DNA from: JAOUEA01 sp963790335
GTDB lineage: Bacteria > Actinomycetota > UBA4738 > HRBIN12
Direction: 5' to 3'
Assembly: GCA_963790335.1 (NCBI GenBank)
Contig: CAWBOB010000002.1
Coordinates: 186,001-250,000, forward strand
Length of the DNA stretch: 64,000 nucleotides
Made by a program: the position numbers and the translations under genes
Part shown: one piece after another, positions 17,385 through 24,510 of the stretch
Layout: each line of letters starts with the position of its first letter
Position numbering within the stretch: position 1 is the first letter of the stretch
The notes under the pieces: model-generated
What the model was told of the DNA's origin: nothing
What the model saw: only the letters and a program-made list of their open reading frames with translations
Database searches by the model: none

Positions 17385-18307
17385 GTGCAGGTGCCGTTCG
17401 TCGACGCCCAGGAGCTGGCCCACCGTCTTCCCATGCACGCGGCGATCGATGCCCTCGAGGGGGCGTTCCGCGATGGCGACCCGTCGGCCACGCCGCTGCG
17501 ATCGCACGTGGAGACACCGCATGGCACGCTGCTGCTGATGCCGGCGGTGGGGGAGCAGGGAGTGGGTGTGAAGCTCGTGACCCTGACCGCAGCGAATCCC
17601 GAGCGGGGGATGCCGCTGATCCACGCGCTCTACGTGCTGTTCGATGCCGAGACCCAGGCTCCCCGCCTACTGATCGACGGCGCGGCGCTCACGGCGCTCC
17701 GCACGGCCGCGGTGAGCGGGCTCGCGACGCGTCTGCTGGCTCGCGGTGATGCGAGTCGCCTCGTGATCTTCGGGGCGGGTGTGCAGGCTCGCTCCCACCT
17801 GGACGCGATGGCCTCGGTGCGGCCCGTGCGTGAGCTGACCATCGTGAGCCGAACCCGCGAGCGTGCGGAGCCACTCGTCGCGGCCGCACTGGCCGGCGGG
17901 ATCGACGCCGTGATCGGTGACCCCGATGCGGTCAGGACCGCCGACATCGTCTGCACCTGCACGACCGCGTCCGAGCCCGCTCTTCGACGGCGCCCTGCTG
18001 GCCGACGGAGCGCACGTGAACGCCGTCGGAAGCTTCCAGCCGCACACGCGCGAGGTCGATTCCGAGACCGTGCGGCGCGCTCGCGTCGTGGTCGAGACGA
18101 GGGCCGCAGCCATGGACGAGGCGGGCGACTTGCTGGTTCCGATCGGCGAGGGCGTCATCGACGACCGCCACGTGGTCGCCGACCTGCAGGAGCTCGTTCG
18201 CGGCGTCGAGGTTCGCCGCAGCGTCGACCGACATCACGCTGTTCGAGTCGGTGGGCCTGGCGTTCGAGGATCTGGCGGTGGCCGGCGCGCTCGCCGCCAC
18301 GATGTGA
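17385..18307 (+). CDS. Ornithine cyclodeaminase / mu-crystallin family protein, frame broken twice
   Basis: NAD(P)-dependent family that deaminates or reduces amino acids (ornithine cyclodeaminase, alanine dehydrogenase, ketimine reductase). The first frame gives the substrate domain and the Rossmann motif VIFGAGVQARSHLDAM (near residue 125). An extra base at about 17976-17979 shifts to LFDGALLADGAHVNAVGSFQP, and a second at about 18228-18229 shifts to DITLFESVGLAFEDLAVAGAL and TGA 18305-18307. Corrected length is about 306 residues, normal for the family. It starts 11 nt after livF, so it is the last gene of the amino acid uptake operon and may act on the imported substrate. The exact substrate is not known. 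Confidence 0.85.
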
Positions 18308-18323
18308 GCGTGCGCCGACGCGG

Positions 18324-18407
18324 TGCCGGGAGAGGGGGTCGAACCCTCACGAGCCGAAGCTCACGGGATTTTGAGTCCCGCGCGTCTGCCAGTTCCGCCA
18401 TCCCGGC
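18324..18407 (-). tRNA. tRNA-Leu (anticodon CAA)
   Basis: 84-nt gene read on the minus strand. The acceptor stem GCCGGGA pairs with TCCCGGC and the discriminator is A. The D arm is GGCGGAACTGGCAGACGC, the anticodon stem CGGGA/TCCCG carries loop CTCAAAA with anticodon CAA, a long variable arm GTGAGCTTCGGCTCGT follows, and the T arm contains GGTTCGACC. The long variable arm and A73 are typical of tRNA-Leu, here for UUG. The 3' CCA is not encoded (ACCG follows). The gene is convergent with the preceding cyclodeaminase gene. Confidence 0.96.
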
Positions 18408-18441
18408 CGCAGGCCTCCATACCCTATCGGCCGCCACATCG

Positions 18442-19608
18442 ATGCCGGCTCGCCGCCGCCGGCAGACCGTGTACACGTGCGCGCTGCTGGTCGCGATGCT
18501 GGCCGGGTGCTCTCCGACGGCGAGCGACGACTCGACGCCACGCGTGAAGATCGCGTTCTTCCAGGATCTCTCGGTGCCACAGAGCCTGGACCTCGTCTCA
18601 CCGTCCTTCCTCGCGTTCGAGACGGCCATGCAGCGTGCGCTCGTCGACACGGAGGGCATCGAGATCGAGGTGGTGCAGCTCGACACCGGCGGCGACGACG
18701 CCACCGCGATCGAGATGGCCCGGGAGGTGACCGCGGATCCGGCCTTCACGCTGGCCGTCATCGCGCCGTTCTGGTCGGAACCGCCCGAGGTGGCGCGATT
18801 GCTCGCCGAGGCGGGGGTGCCCACCCTGAGCCTGTCGCCGGAGAGCGCGTCGCCATGGTCGACGGCCTCACCACCCCCCGGCGATCCGGCGGAGCTGTGG
18901 CGCCGGTTCGTGCCGGATCGGTCCGCCGAGGCTGCCCTGCTGGCCGACACCGCCGGCCTCGACGGATCGACTGAGGGGGCGTCGGCTATCTGCGTCGTGA
19001 CCGACGGCAGCGGCCGCAGCGCGGAGCTGGCGGCCGATATCGTGCGCGAGTTCGACCCTGTGGTCCCGACGCAGGTCGACGGCGTCGATGCCGACGCGGC
19101 GGCCCAGCAGCTGGCCTCGTCACGATGCGGACCCGTGGTGTGGACCGGCTTCCCACTGGAAGCCGGCGAGCTCGCCGAGGCGATGCTCGAGCGAGCGCCG
19201 GAAGGGTCTTCGCCGATCGACCTCGCCGGCGCTGCGATGAAGACCATCGTGCCGCTCACAACGGCGGTCGACCATGCGACCCTGGTCGACTCCGTCGTCT
19301 GTCCCTGTGCTGACGTGTCGGTGCGTACCGAGCTCGATGTTCGCATGTTCCTGAACGCGTACCAGTCCGAGCACGGACTCGCGCCGGGCGCCTTCGCGGT
19401 CGAGGCATGGGATGCGGCGGACGTCGTCGCCACCGCCTTGAGCTCGGGTGTGCCCGGCCGTGCCGCCATGCGGGCTGGGTTCAGGGAGCTCGCGAGCTAC
19501 GACGGGGTGGCCGGGACCTACATCTTCGACATCGACGGCGAACTCGTGGCCGGGCGAGCGGAGGTGTACACGGCAGCCGGCACCCGCTGGCTCGCGACAG
19601 CCGGCTGA
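18442..19608 (+). CDS. Orphan periplasmic-binding-protein type I lipoprotein
   Basis: 388 residues. The signal peptide has lipobox LAGC (Cys 23). The body resembles branched-chain amino acid receptors: VKIAFFQDLSVPQSL at the start of the fold, LAVIAPFWSEPPEVARLLAEAGVPTLSLSPES for the central strand/cleft region, and AFAVEAWDAADVVATALSS near the end. No permease or ATPase gene accompanies it, so it may be a sensor or an orphan receptor shared with the liv system upstream. The ATG at 18442 places the lipobox correctly; no clear Shine-Dalgarno sequence is seen. Confidence 0.75.
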   Translation: MPARRRRQTVYTCALLVAMLAGCSPTASDDSTPRVKIAFFQDLSVPQSLDLVSPSFLAFETAMQRALVDTEGIEIEVVQLDTGGDDATAIEMAREVTADPAFTLAVIAPFWSEPPEVARLLAEAGVPTLSLSPESASPWSTASPPPGDPAELWRRFVPDRSAEAALLADTAGLDGSTEGASAICVVTDGSGRSAELAADIVREFDPVVPTQVDGVDADAAAQQLASSRCGPVVWTGFPLEAGELAEAMLERAPEGSSPIDLAGAAMKTIVPLTTAVDHATLVDSVVCPCADVSVRTELDVRMFLNAYQSEHGLAPGAFAVEAWDAADVVATALSSGVPGRAAMRAGFRELASYDGVAGTYIFDIDGELVAGRAEVYTAAGTRWLATAG

Positions 19609-19669
19609 CGAGTCGAACCCCGCACGCCTCGGTCTGCGTAGACCAAGCGGGAGGCCGGAACGGGTCGCG

Positions 19670-19698
19670 TTGCCCGCAGGTCGCCCCGGCCCTATAGT
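19670..19698 (+). promoter_or_regulatory. Promoter of the first polar amino acid ABC operon
   Basis: TTGCCC (19670-19675), a 17-nt spacer and TATAGT (19693-19698) lie 45 nt upstream of the binding-protein ATG. Confidence 0.65.
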
Positions 19699-19743
19699 CC
19701 GTCGAGGGGCGCCCGCACCGCGTTCCCTCTGGAAGGAGGCAGG

Positions 19744-20662
19744 ATGCGCACGTTCCGAACTCGAACCATCTTCGTTCTCGTCGCAGCGCTCTCGCTCGTC
19801 GCCGCGGCATGCGGGGACGATGGGGAGCCGACCGAACCGGCTGGAGGCGAATACCGGGGCGTCCTCGACGGGGGCCTGCGCCGATGCCGACACGAGCGCC
19901 GGCGATCTGCTCGCCCAGATCTGCGAAGAGGGCGTGATCACCGTCTCGACCGACCCCGCCTACCCCCCTCAGTCGTCGCTGAACCCGGAGACCGGTGAGT
20001 ACGAGGGCTTCGACATCGATGTCGCGACCGCGATCGCGGATCGACTCGGCGTCGGGATCGAGTGGGCAACGCCGAAGTGGGAAGCCATCACCGCGGGCAA
20101 CTGGCAGGGGCGCTGGGACATGAGCGTCGGTTCCATGACCGTGCTGGAGGAACGAGCAGAGGTCCTCGACTTCACGCCCGCCTACTATTTCACCCCAGCA
20201 TCGGTGGCCGTGCCTGAAGGCAGCGACATCACATCCGCAGACCAGCTCAGCGGCAGGACCATCGCCGTCTGCGCAGGATGCACCTACGACTTCTTCTTGC
20301 AAGGAACGCTCACGATCCCCGGGTACACGATCCCCGAGCCTCCGGCCGGAGTGAGCGTCAAGGGGTTCGACACCGACTCGACGGCCATCCAGGCTGTCGC
20401 GTCCGGGCAGGCAGACGCGGTCATGTCGGCGACGCCCACCCTCCAATCCGCGATCGACAAGGGACGCCCGATGACGCTGTTGGGTGAACCCCTCTACTAC
20501 GAGCCCTTGTCGGTCGCTCTCGACAAGTCCTCGGAGCTCGATCAATCATCGCTCGTCGCCGCCGTGTCGAGCATCATCGAGGAGATGCACGCCGACGGCA
20601 CGCTGAGTGAGCTCTCGATGGAGTGGTACGGAGAGGATCTCACGGTCTCGAACGAAGGTTGA
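19744..20662 (+). CDS. Polar amino acid ABC substrate-binding lipoprotein, frame broken near the N-terminus
   Basis: The ATG at 19744 has a consensus site GGAAGGAGG. The signal peptide has a lipobox LVAAAC (Cys 23). An extra base at about 19844-19849 moves the frame in the linker after EPAGG. The rest reads as a complete type II amino acid receptor (GVITVSTDPAYPPQSSLNPE, GFDIDVATAIADRLG, GSMTVLEERAEVLDFTPAYYF, VCAGCTYDFFLQG). Corrected length is about 305 residues. The two Cys in CAGC may be structural. It leads an operon with a permease and an ATPase; the ligand is probably a polar or basic amino acid. Confidence 0.87.
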
Positions 20663-20694
20663 TCCGCTCGATCCACGGCGAAACGGGGGGATCC

Positions 20695-21705
20695 GTGGCG
20701 ACAGAAGCGAAGGGGGCCGGGGAGACCCGGCCCCCGGCACAGCGACCGGCGGGGAGGATGGAAGGCGCCGCCCGAGCGAGCGCGAGGGTGCCCTTCCGGC
20801 TGAAGGTCGGGGTCGTCTGGCTCGTGATCTTCATCGTCCTCGCGGTGTTGTTCGCGTCCGCCGACTTCAACACGCAGTTCATGCGGGACAGCGCGGACTA
20901 CGTCGTCAGGGGTCTGCTGTACACGCTGATCATCGCGCTTGCTGGCATCATCCTCGCCACCCTCCTTGCCCTGATCGGCGCGCTCGGGCGGCTGTCCACG
21001 AACCCGGTTGCCTTCGGTGTCTCAGGGTTCTACACCTCGTTCTTCCGTGGCACGCCGCTCATCGTGCAGCTCTACCTCATCGCGTTCGCGCTTCCCATCG
21101 TGGCCAACAACGTCGGCTTGCCCAGCGGCGTCGTGGAACTCTTGACCCTCACGTCATTGGAAGCCGGCATCATCGCACTGGGCCTCAACTACGGGGCTTA
21201 CATGACGGAGATCTTCCGCGCGGGCATCCAATCGGTGAGCCATGGCCAATCAGAAGCCGCCGATGCGCTCGGCATGACCTACGGGCAGAAGATGAAGCGC
21301 GTGGTGTTGCCTCAAGCGTTCCGCGTCATCATCCCGCCGACCGGCAACGAGTTCATCGCGATGCTGAAGGACACCGCCCTGGTGAGCTTCATCGGCGCAA
21401 CGGTCGGCCAGGAAGAGATCTTCAGGAGAGCGCAGCTCGTTGGAACCCGGGACTTCCTCCCGATGGAGGCATATCTGCTTGCCGCGATGCTGTACTGGGG
21501 CCTCACCGCGATCTTCACGTTCTTCCAGGGCCGGCTCGAGCGCAGGATCGGCAAGGGCTACGAGCGAGGCTCGGCCACCAAGTCCAGGGCCAAGAAGTTC
21601 TATTCGACCGGAGGTGCGGGTGGAGTGGGTGGAGGCGGCGGCATGGTGGGGATCGATACCGACGAGGTCTCCGGCGGGCCCGAGCTTCCGGGGCAGGGGC
21701 ACTGA
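20695..21705 (+). CDS. Polar amino acid ABC transporter permease
   Basis: 336 residues from the GTG at 20695, preceded by GGGGGG, 32 nt after the receptor stop. HisM-like membrane domain with FYTSFFRGTPLIVQLYLIAFALP, GLNYGAYMTEIFRAGIQSV and the ATPase-coupling EAA loop EAADALGMTYGQKMKRVVLPQAF. The N-terminus is Ala/Arg-rich and cytoplasmic. The C-terminal tail (about 45 residues) is Gly-rich, with GGAGGVGGGGGMVG. The ATPase gene overlaps its stop (TGATG). Confidence 0.93.
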   Translation: MATEAKGAGETRPPAQRPAGRMEGAARASARVPFRLKVGVVWLVIFIVLAVLFASADFNTQFMRDSADYVVRGLLYTLIIALAGIILATLLALIGALGRLSTNPVAFGVSGFYTSFFRGTPLIVQLYLIAFALPIVANNVGLPSGVVELLTLTSLEAGIIALGLNYGAYMTEIFRAGIQSVSHGQSEAADALGMTYGQKMKRVVLPQAFRVIIPPTGNEFIAMLKDTALVSFIGATVGQEEIFRRAQLVGTRDFLPMEAYLLAAMLYWGLTAIFTFFQGRLERRIGKGYERGSATKSRAKKFYSTGGAGGVGGGGGMVGIDTDEVSGGPELPGQGH

Positions 21706-22478
21706 TGACGCCGCGTCCGAGCAACGGCGAAGCGGTCGTCAGGGTCGAGGGGCTGCACAAGAGCTTCGGCGAGCTCGAGGTCCTCAAGGGCATCGACATG
21801 GAGGTGCACAAGGGCGAGGTCGTCGTCATCTTCGGCCGGTCGGGGTCGGGCAAGAGCACCCTGTTGCGGTGCGTCAACTTCCTCGAGGACCCGACCTCGG
21901 GGATGATCGAGGTCGCCGGCGTGCGCCTCGAGGGTGGTCATCGCACGAAAGGCAAGCGTGAGCAGGTCCGGCAGCTGCGCATCAAGGCAGGCATGGTTTT
22001 CCAGCAGTTCAACCTGTTCCCGAACATGACCGTGATCGGCAACGTGATGGAGGGCCCGGTCACGGTGAAGGGCATCCCCGAGGAAGCGGCTCGTGCGAAT
22101 GCCCTGGAGCTGCTCGCCAAGGTGGGACTCTCCGACAAGGCCGACGAGTATCCGATCCGGCTCTCGGGTGGTCAGCAGCAGCGGGTCGCCATCGCCCGTG
22201 CGCTCGCGATGGAGCCCGACGTCATGCTCTTCGACGAGCCGACGTCTGCCCTCGACCCGGAGCTGATCGGCGAGGTGCTGACCGTGATGCAGTCGCTCGC
22301 GACCGACCTGCACATGACGATGATGGTCGTCACCCATGAGATGGGGTTCGCGCGCGAGGTGGCGAACCGCATGATGTTCTTCCACGAGGGCGTGATCCTC
22401 GAGCAGGGCACGCCCGACGAGATGATCAACCACACGAAGTACCCAGAGACCAAGAAGTTCTTCGAAGCGGTGCTCTGA
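21705..22478 (+). CDS. Polar amino acid ABC transporter ATPase
   Basis: 257 residues. Walker A is GRSGSGKST, the Q-loop MVFQQFNLFPNMTV, the signature LSGGQQQRVAIARAL, Walker B VMLFDEPTSALDPE and the switch VTHEMGFAREVANR, all typical of the GlnQ/HisP group. It is the last gene of the operon, followed by a 318-nt convergent gap. Confidence 0.95.
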   Translation: MTPRPSNGEAVVRVEGLHKSFGELEVLKGIDMEVHKGEVVVIFGRSGSGKSTLLRCVNFLEDPTSGMIEVAGVRLEGGHRTKGKREQVRQLRIKAGMVFQQFNLFPNMTVIGNVMEGPVTVKGIPEEAARANALELLAKVGLSDKADEYPIRLSGGQQQRVAIARALAMEPDVMLFDEPTSALDPELIGEVLTVMQSLATDLHMTMMVVTHEMGFAREVANRMMFFHEGVILEQGTPDEMINHTKYPETKKFFEAVL

Positions 22479-22796
22479 GGCGGGTGCGACCGGCTCGGCC
22501 CGGCAGTGTCCAGCGGTGGTTCAGGGTCGGGCCAACTCTCGACCCGGGGTTGCGGGTCGCCCCGTCAGGTCGCCTCGGGACCCTGCAGATACAGATGACG
22601 GGCCGCGACACCCCTCGGGTTCGATCACGCCTTCCCCATACGCGATCGTTCCCTGTCGAGCATCGCGGCCCGTCATGCCGCGGTCCCGTGCGACCTGCGC
22701 CGGCTCGACCTGCCGAACCTGCGTGCGGCCTCGCGGGACCGTCGCGAACGATAAACGCGAGGTTGAGACCTGTCAACTCGTGCTCGGAGTCGCGGG
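22479..22796. other. Gene-free convergent interval with inverted repeats
   Basis: No convincing coding sequence is seen; frames that are open here have no recognisable motif. It contains a perfect 14-bp inverted repeat, ATGACGGGCCGCGA at 22595-22608 and TCGCGGCCCGTCAT at 22663-22676, with a 54-nt spacer. A shorter dyad, GTTGA...TCAAC, lies near 22763-22778. The repeats may serve as a bidirectional end for the two convergent transcripts or be part of an unrecognised RNA. Confidence 0.4.
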
Positions 22797-23672
22797 TCAG
22801 GTTCGCTGGGCCGCGCGCGTCCTCTCGCCGCCGGACATCGCCGCCGGCTGGGACGCCGGCGACACAGGCCTCGATCTCAGGAAGAGCCCTCCGACGACGA
22901 CGAGGTAGGCGAACCACCCCGTGATCTCGAGCCAGGTGGGGTTAGCCTGGTATCCGAAGATCGCCCGAAGGATGCCGCCGACGCCGCTGTCGTCGGGCAG
23001 CGTGGCCGAGATGTCGAAGGCGGTGCCGGAGAGCATCGGGAGCCATCCGGCTTCCTGCAGCTCGTGTAGCGCGTACGCGAAGAGCCCCGCGGCGACCACG
23101 ATGAGCAGGAGCCCGGTGATGCGGAAGAACACGCGGAGGTTGAGCTTCAGCCCGCCGCGGTAGAGGAGCGCGCCGAGCGCCACGGCGATCGCGAGGCCGA
23201 GCGCCGCGCCGGCTACCTGGGCGCCGACCCCTCCGGACTCGACGGCCGTTCCCTGGGACGCCGCGAAGATGAACAGGGCGGTCTCGACCCCTTCGCGCAG
23301 GACGGCGACGAACGCGAGCGCGGCGAGCGCGAACCCGCCAGTGAGCAGGGCGGTGTCGACCCGCTCCTGCAGCTCGGACTTGACCCGCGCGCCCTGGCGC
23401 CGCATCCAGAAGATCATCCAGGTGAGCACGCCCACCGCGATGAGGGTGACGAGGCCTTCGAAGATCTCTTCGGCCTCGCCTTCGAACTCGGCGTCGGCGC
23501 TGAAGATCACGGTGCCGACGAGCACGCTCACGACGATCGCCGCGCCGGTTCCCCACCAGATCAGGTTCTGCCGATCGCGGGCGCCGACCTGCTTCAGGTA
23601 GGCCAGGAGGATCGAGATGATGAGGGCGGCCTCGATGCCCTCGCGCAGCGCGACCAGGAATGCAGCACCCAA
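22797..23672 (-). CDS. efeU: FTR1-family iron permease (EfeU-like)
   Basis: Membrane iron transporter, 291 residues. It has the two diagnostic REGxE motifs, REGIEAALI at residues 10-18 and REGVETALF at residues 126-134, about seven hydrophobic segments, and an acidic loop (ADAEFEGEAEEIFEG, residues 59-73) that may bind iron. The start is a TTG at 23672, preceded by GGGAGG at 8 nt. No efeO or efeB genes are adjacent, so any partners are elsewhere. It lies downstream of a DtxR/MntR regulator in the same direction, but with its own promoter and two palindromes. Confidence 0.92.
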   Translation of the reverse strand: MGAAFLVALREGIEAALIISILLAYLKQVGARDRQNLIWWGTGAAIVVSVLVGTVIFSADAEFEGEAEEIFEGLVTLIAVGVLTWMIFWMRRQGARVKSELQERVDTALLTGGFALAALAFVAVLREGVETALFIFAASQGTAVESGGVGAQVAGAALGLAIAVALGALLYRGGLKLNLRVFFRITGLLLIVVAAGLFAYALHELQEAGWLPMLSGTAFDISATLPDDSGVGGILRAIFGYQANPTWLEITGWFAYLVVVGGLFLRSRPVSPASQPAAMSGGERTRAAQRT

Positions 23673-23687
23673 CGTCGTGTCCTCCCT

Positions 23688-23705
23688 TGTTCGGAACCCC
23701 GAACA
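23688..23705 (-). promoter_or_regulatory. Perfect palindrome in the efeU leader (candidate operator)
   Basis: TGTTCGG-AACC-CCGAACA has 7-bp perfect arms. It lies between the predicted transcription start and the efeU ribosome binding site. Confidence 0.55.
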
Positions 23706-23712
23706 TCGAATC

Positions 23713-23726
23713 TTCGGTAGGGCGAA
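23713..23726 (-). promoter_or_regulatory. Second dyad overlapping the efeU start site (candidate operator)
   Basis: TTCG-GTAGGG-CGAA abuts the -10 element and covers the expected transcription start. Its half-sites share the TTCG/CGAA core of the palindrome at 23688-23705, suggesting the same repressor. Confidence 0.45.
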
Positions 23727-23756
23727 ATCCTATCCAAGGGGTCGGATTCGCGTCAA
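23727..23756 (-). promoter_or_regulatory. Promoter of efeU
   Basis: On the minus strand, TTGACG (23751-23756) is separated by 18 nt from TAGGAT (23727-23732). Confidence 0.65.
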
Positions 23757-23776
23757 GGTCGTTCGGGCACGAACCG

Positions 23777-24487
23777 TCAGCGGCGGGGTGGTTGCCGTCT
23801 CGGTCGATCGGCGACCTCGACCCAGAGGTTGTCGACGAGCTCGGGCCCGAGGGCCACGCTCTCGCCGGCGACGGTGAGGCGCATGGACCCGTCGGGGCCG
23901 AGGCCCTCAACGACGATCGTGGCACCGGGCATGAGGCCCGATGTCTCGAGGAACCGCATCACGTCGAGCTCGAGCTCCAGGTCCTCGGTGAGCCGGCGCA
24001 GGACGACCTCGGTGCCCGGCGTCACCTCGTTGAGGGCGGTGAGTGACGCGACGTCGACCTCGTGGCTCGACCCCGGGATCGGGTTGCCGTGCGGGCATGC
24101 ACCCGGGTCGCCGAGGATCTCCACGAGCCGTTCCTCCACCTGCGCGGAGATGACCCGTTCCCACACTTCCGCCTCTTGATGAGCTTGGTGCCACGGCAGT
24201 CCGATCACGTCGATCAGCAGGTGCTCCGCGAGGCGGTGGCGGCGGACGAGCGCGATCGCCACGTCGCGTCCGGCGGCCGTGAACGAGAGGGTGCGGCCGT
24301 CGGCTTCGAGGAGCCCGTCGCCGACCAGCCGCTTGACGTGCTCGCTCACCGATGCGCGGCTGACACCCATCCATCGCGCGATCTCGGCCTGCACCATCGG
24401 GAAGCGCTCTTCCTCGAGCTCGTACAGGGCCTCGAGGTAGTCGGCGCCCGGATGGCGAGCATCGCTCGCTCGAGCGTCGGTCGTCAT
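23777..24487 (-). CDS. DtxR/MntR-family metal-dependent regulator with unusual metal ligands
   Basis: 236 residues: an N-terminal winged helix (residues about 15-75, recognition helix in VSRASVSEHVKRL), a dimerisation/metal domain, and a C-terminal FeoA/SH3-like domain (MPGATIVVEGLGPDGSMRL). Relative to DtxR, Met10 is Asp (GADYLEALY) and Cys102 is Glu (HQEAEVWERVIS), both as in manganese-sensing MntR. The next ligand, His106, is Arg, which is unusual in either group. The ancillary His79/Glu83 pair (RRHRLAEH) is kept, as is CPHGNPIP. It starts 23 nt from polA on the opposite strand and lies upstream of the iron permease, its likely target. Confidence 0.9.
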   Translation of the reverse strand: MTTDARASDARHPGADYLEALYELEEERFPMVQAEIARWMGVSRASVSEHVKRLVGDGLLEADGRTLSFTAAGRDVAIALVRRHRLAEHLLIDVIGLPWHQAHQEAEVWERVISAQVEERLVEILGDPGACPHGNPIPGSSHEVDVASLTALNEVTPGTEVVLRRLTEDLELELDVMRFLETSGLMPGATIVVEGLGPDGSMRLTVAGESVALGPELVDNLWVEVADRPRRQPPRR

Positions 24488-24493
24488 GGGCGG

Positions 24494-24503
24494 AGATTAC
24501 GAT
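24494..24503. promoter_or_regulatory. Overlapping divergent -10 elements of dtxR-like gene and polA
   Basis: On the plus strand, TACGAT (24498-24503) ends 7 nt before the polA GTG. On the minus strand, TAATCT (24499-24494) ends 6 nt before the dtxR-like ATG. The two hexamers share two base pairs, and the start codons are only 23 nt apart. Both messages would be leaderless and the two promoters cannot be occupied at the same time. Confidence 0.55.
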
Positions 24504-24510
24504 ACGAACC

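Noticed and set aside
22600..22640. Possible tRNA T-arm (GGGTTCGATC) in the convergent gap
   Set aside because: No acceptor stem, D arm or anticodon arm can be built around it.
22484..22924. Open frames in the gap between the ABC ATPase and the iron permease
   Set aside because: Arg/Pro-rich translations without motifs, overlapping the end of the permease gene in antisense.
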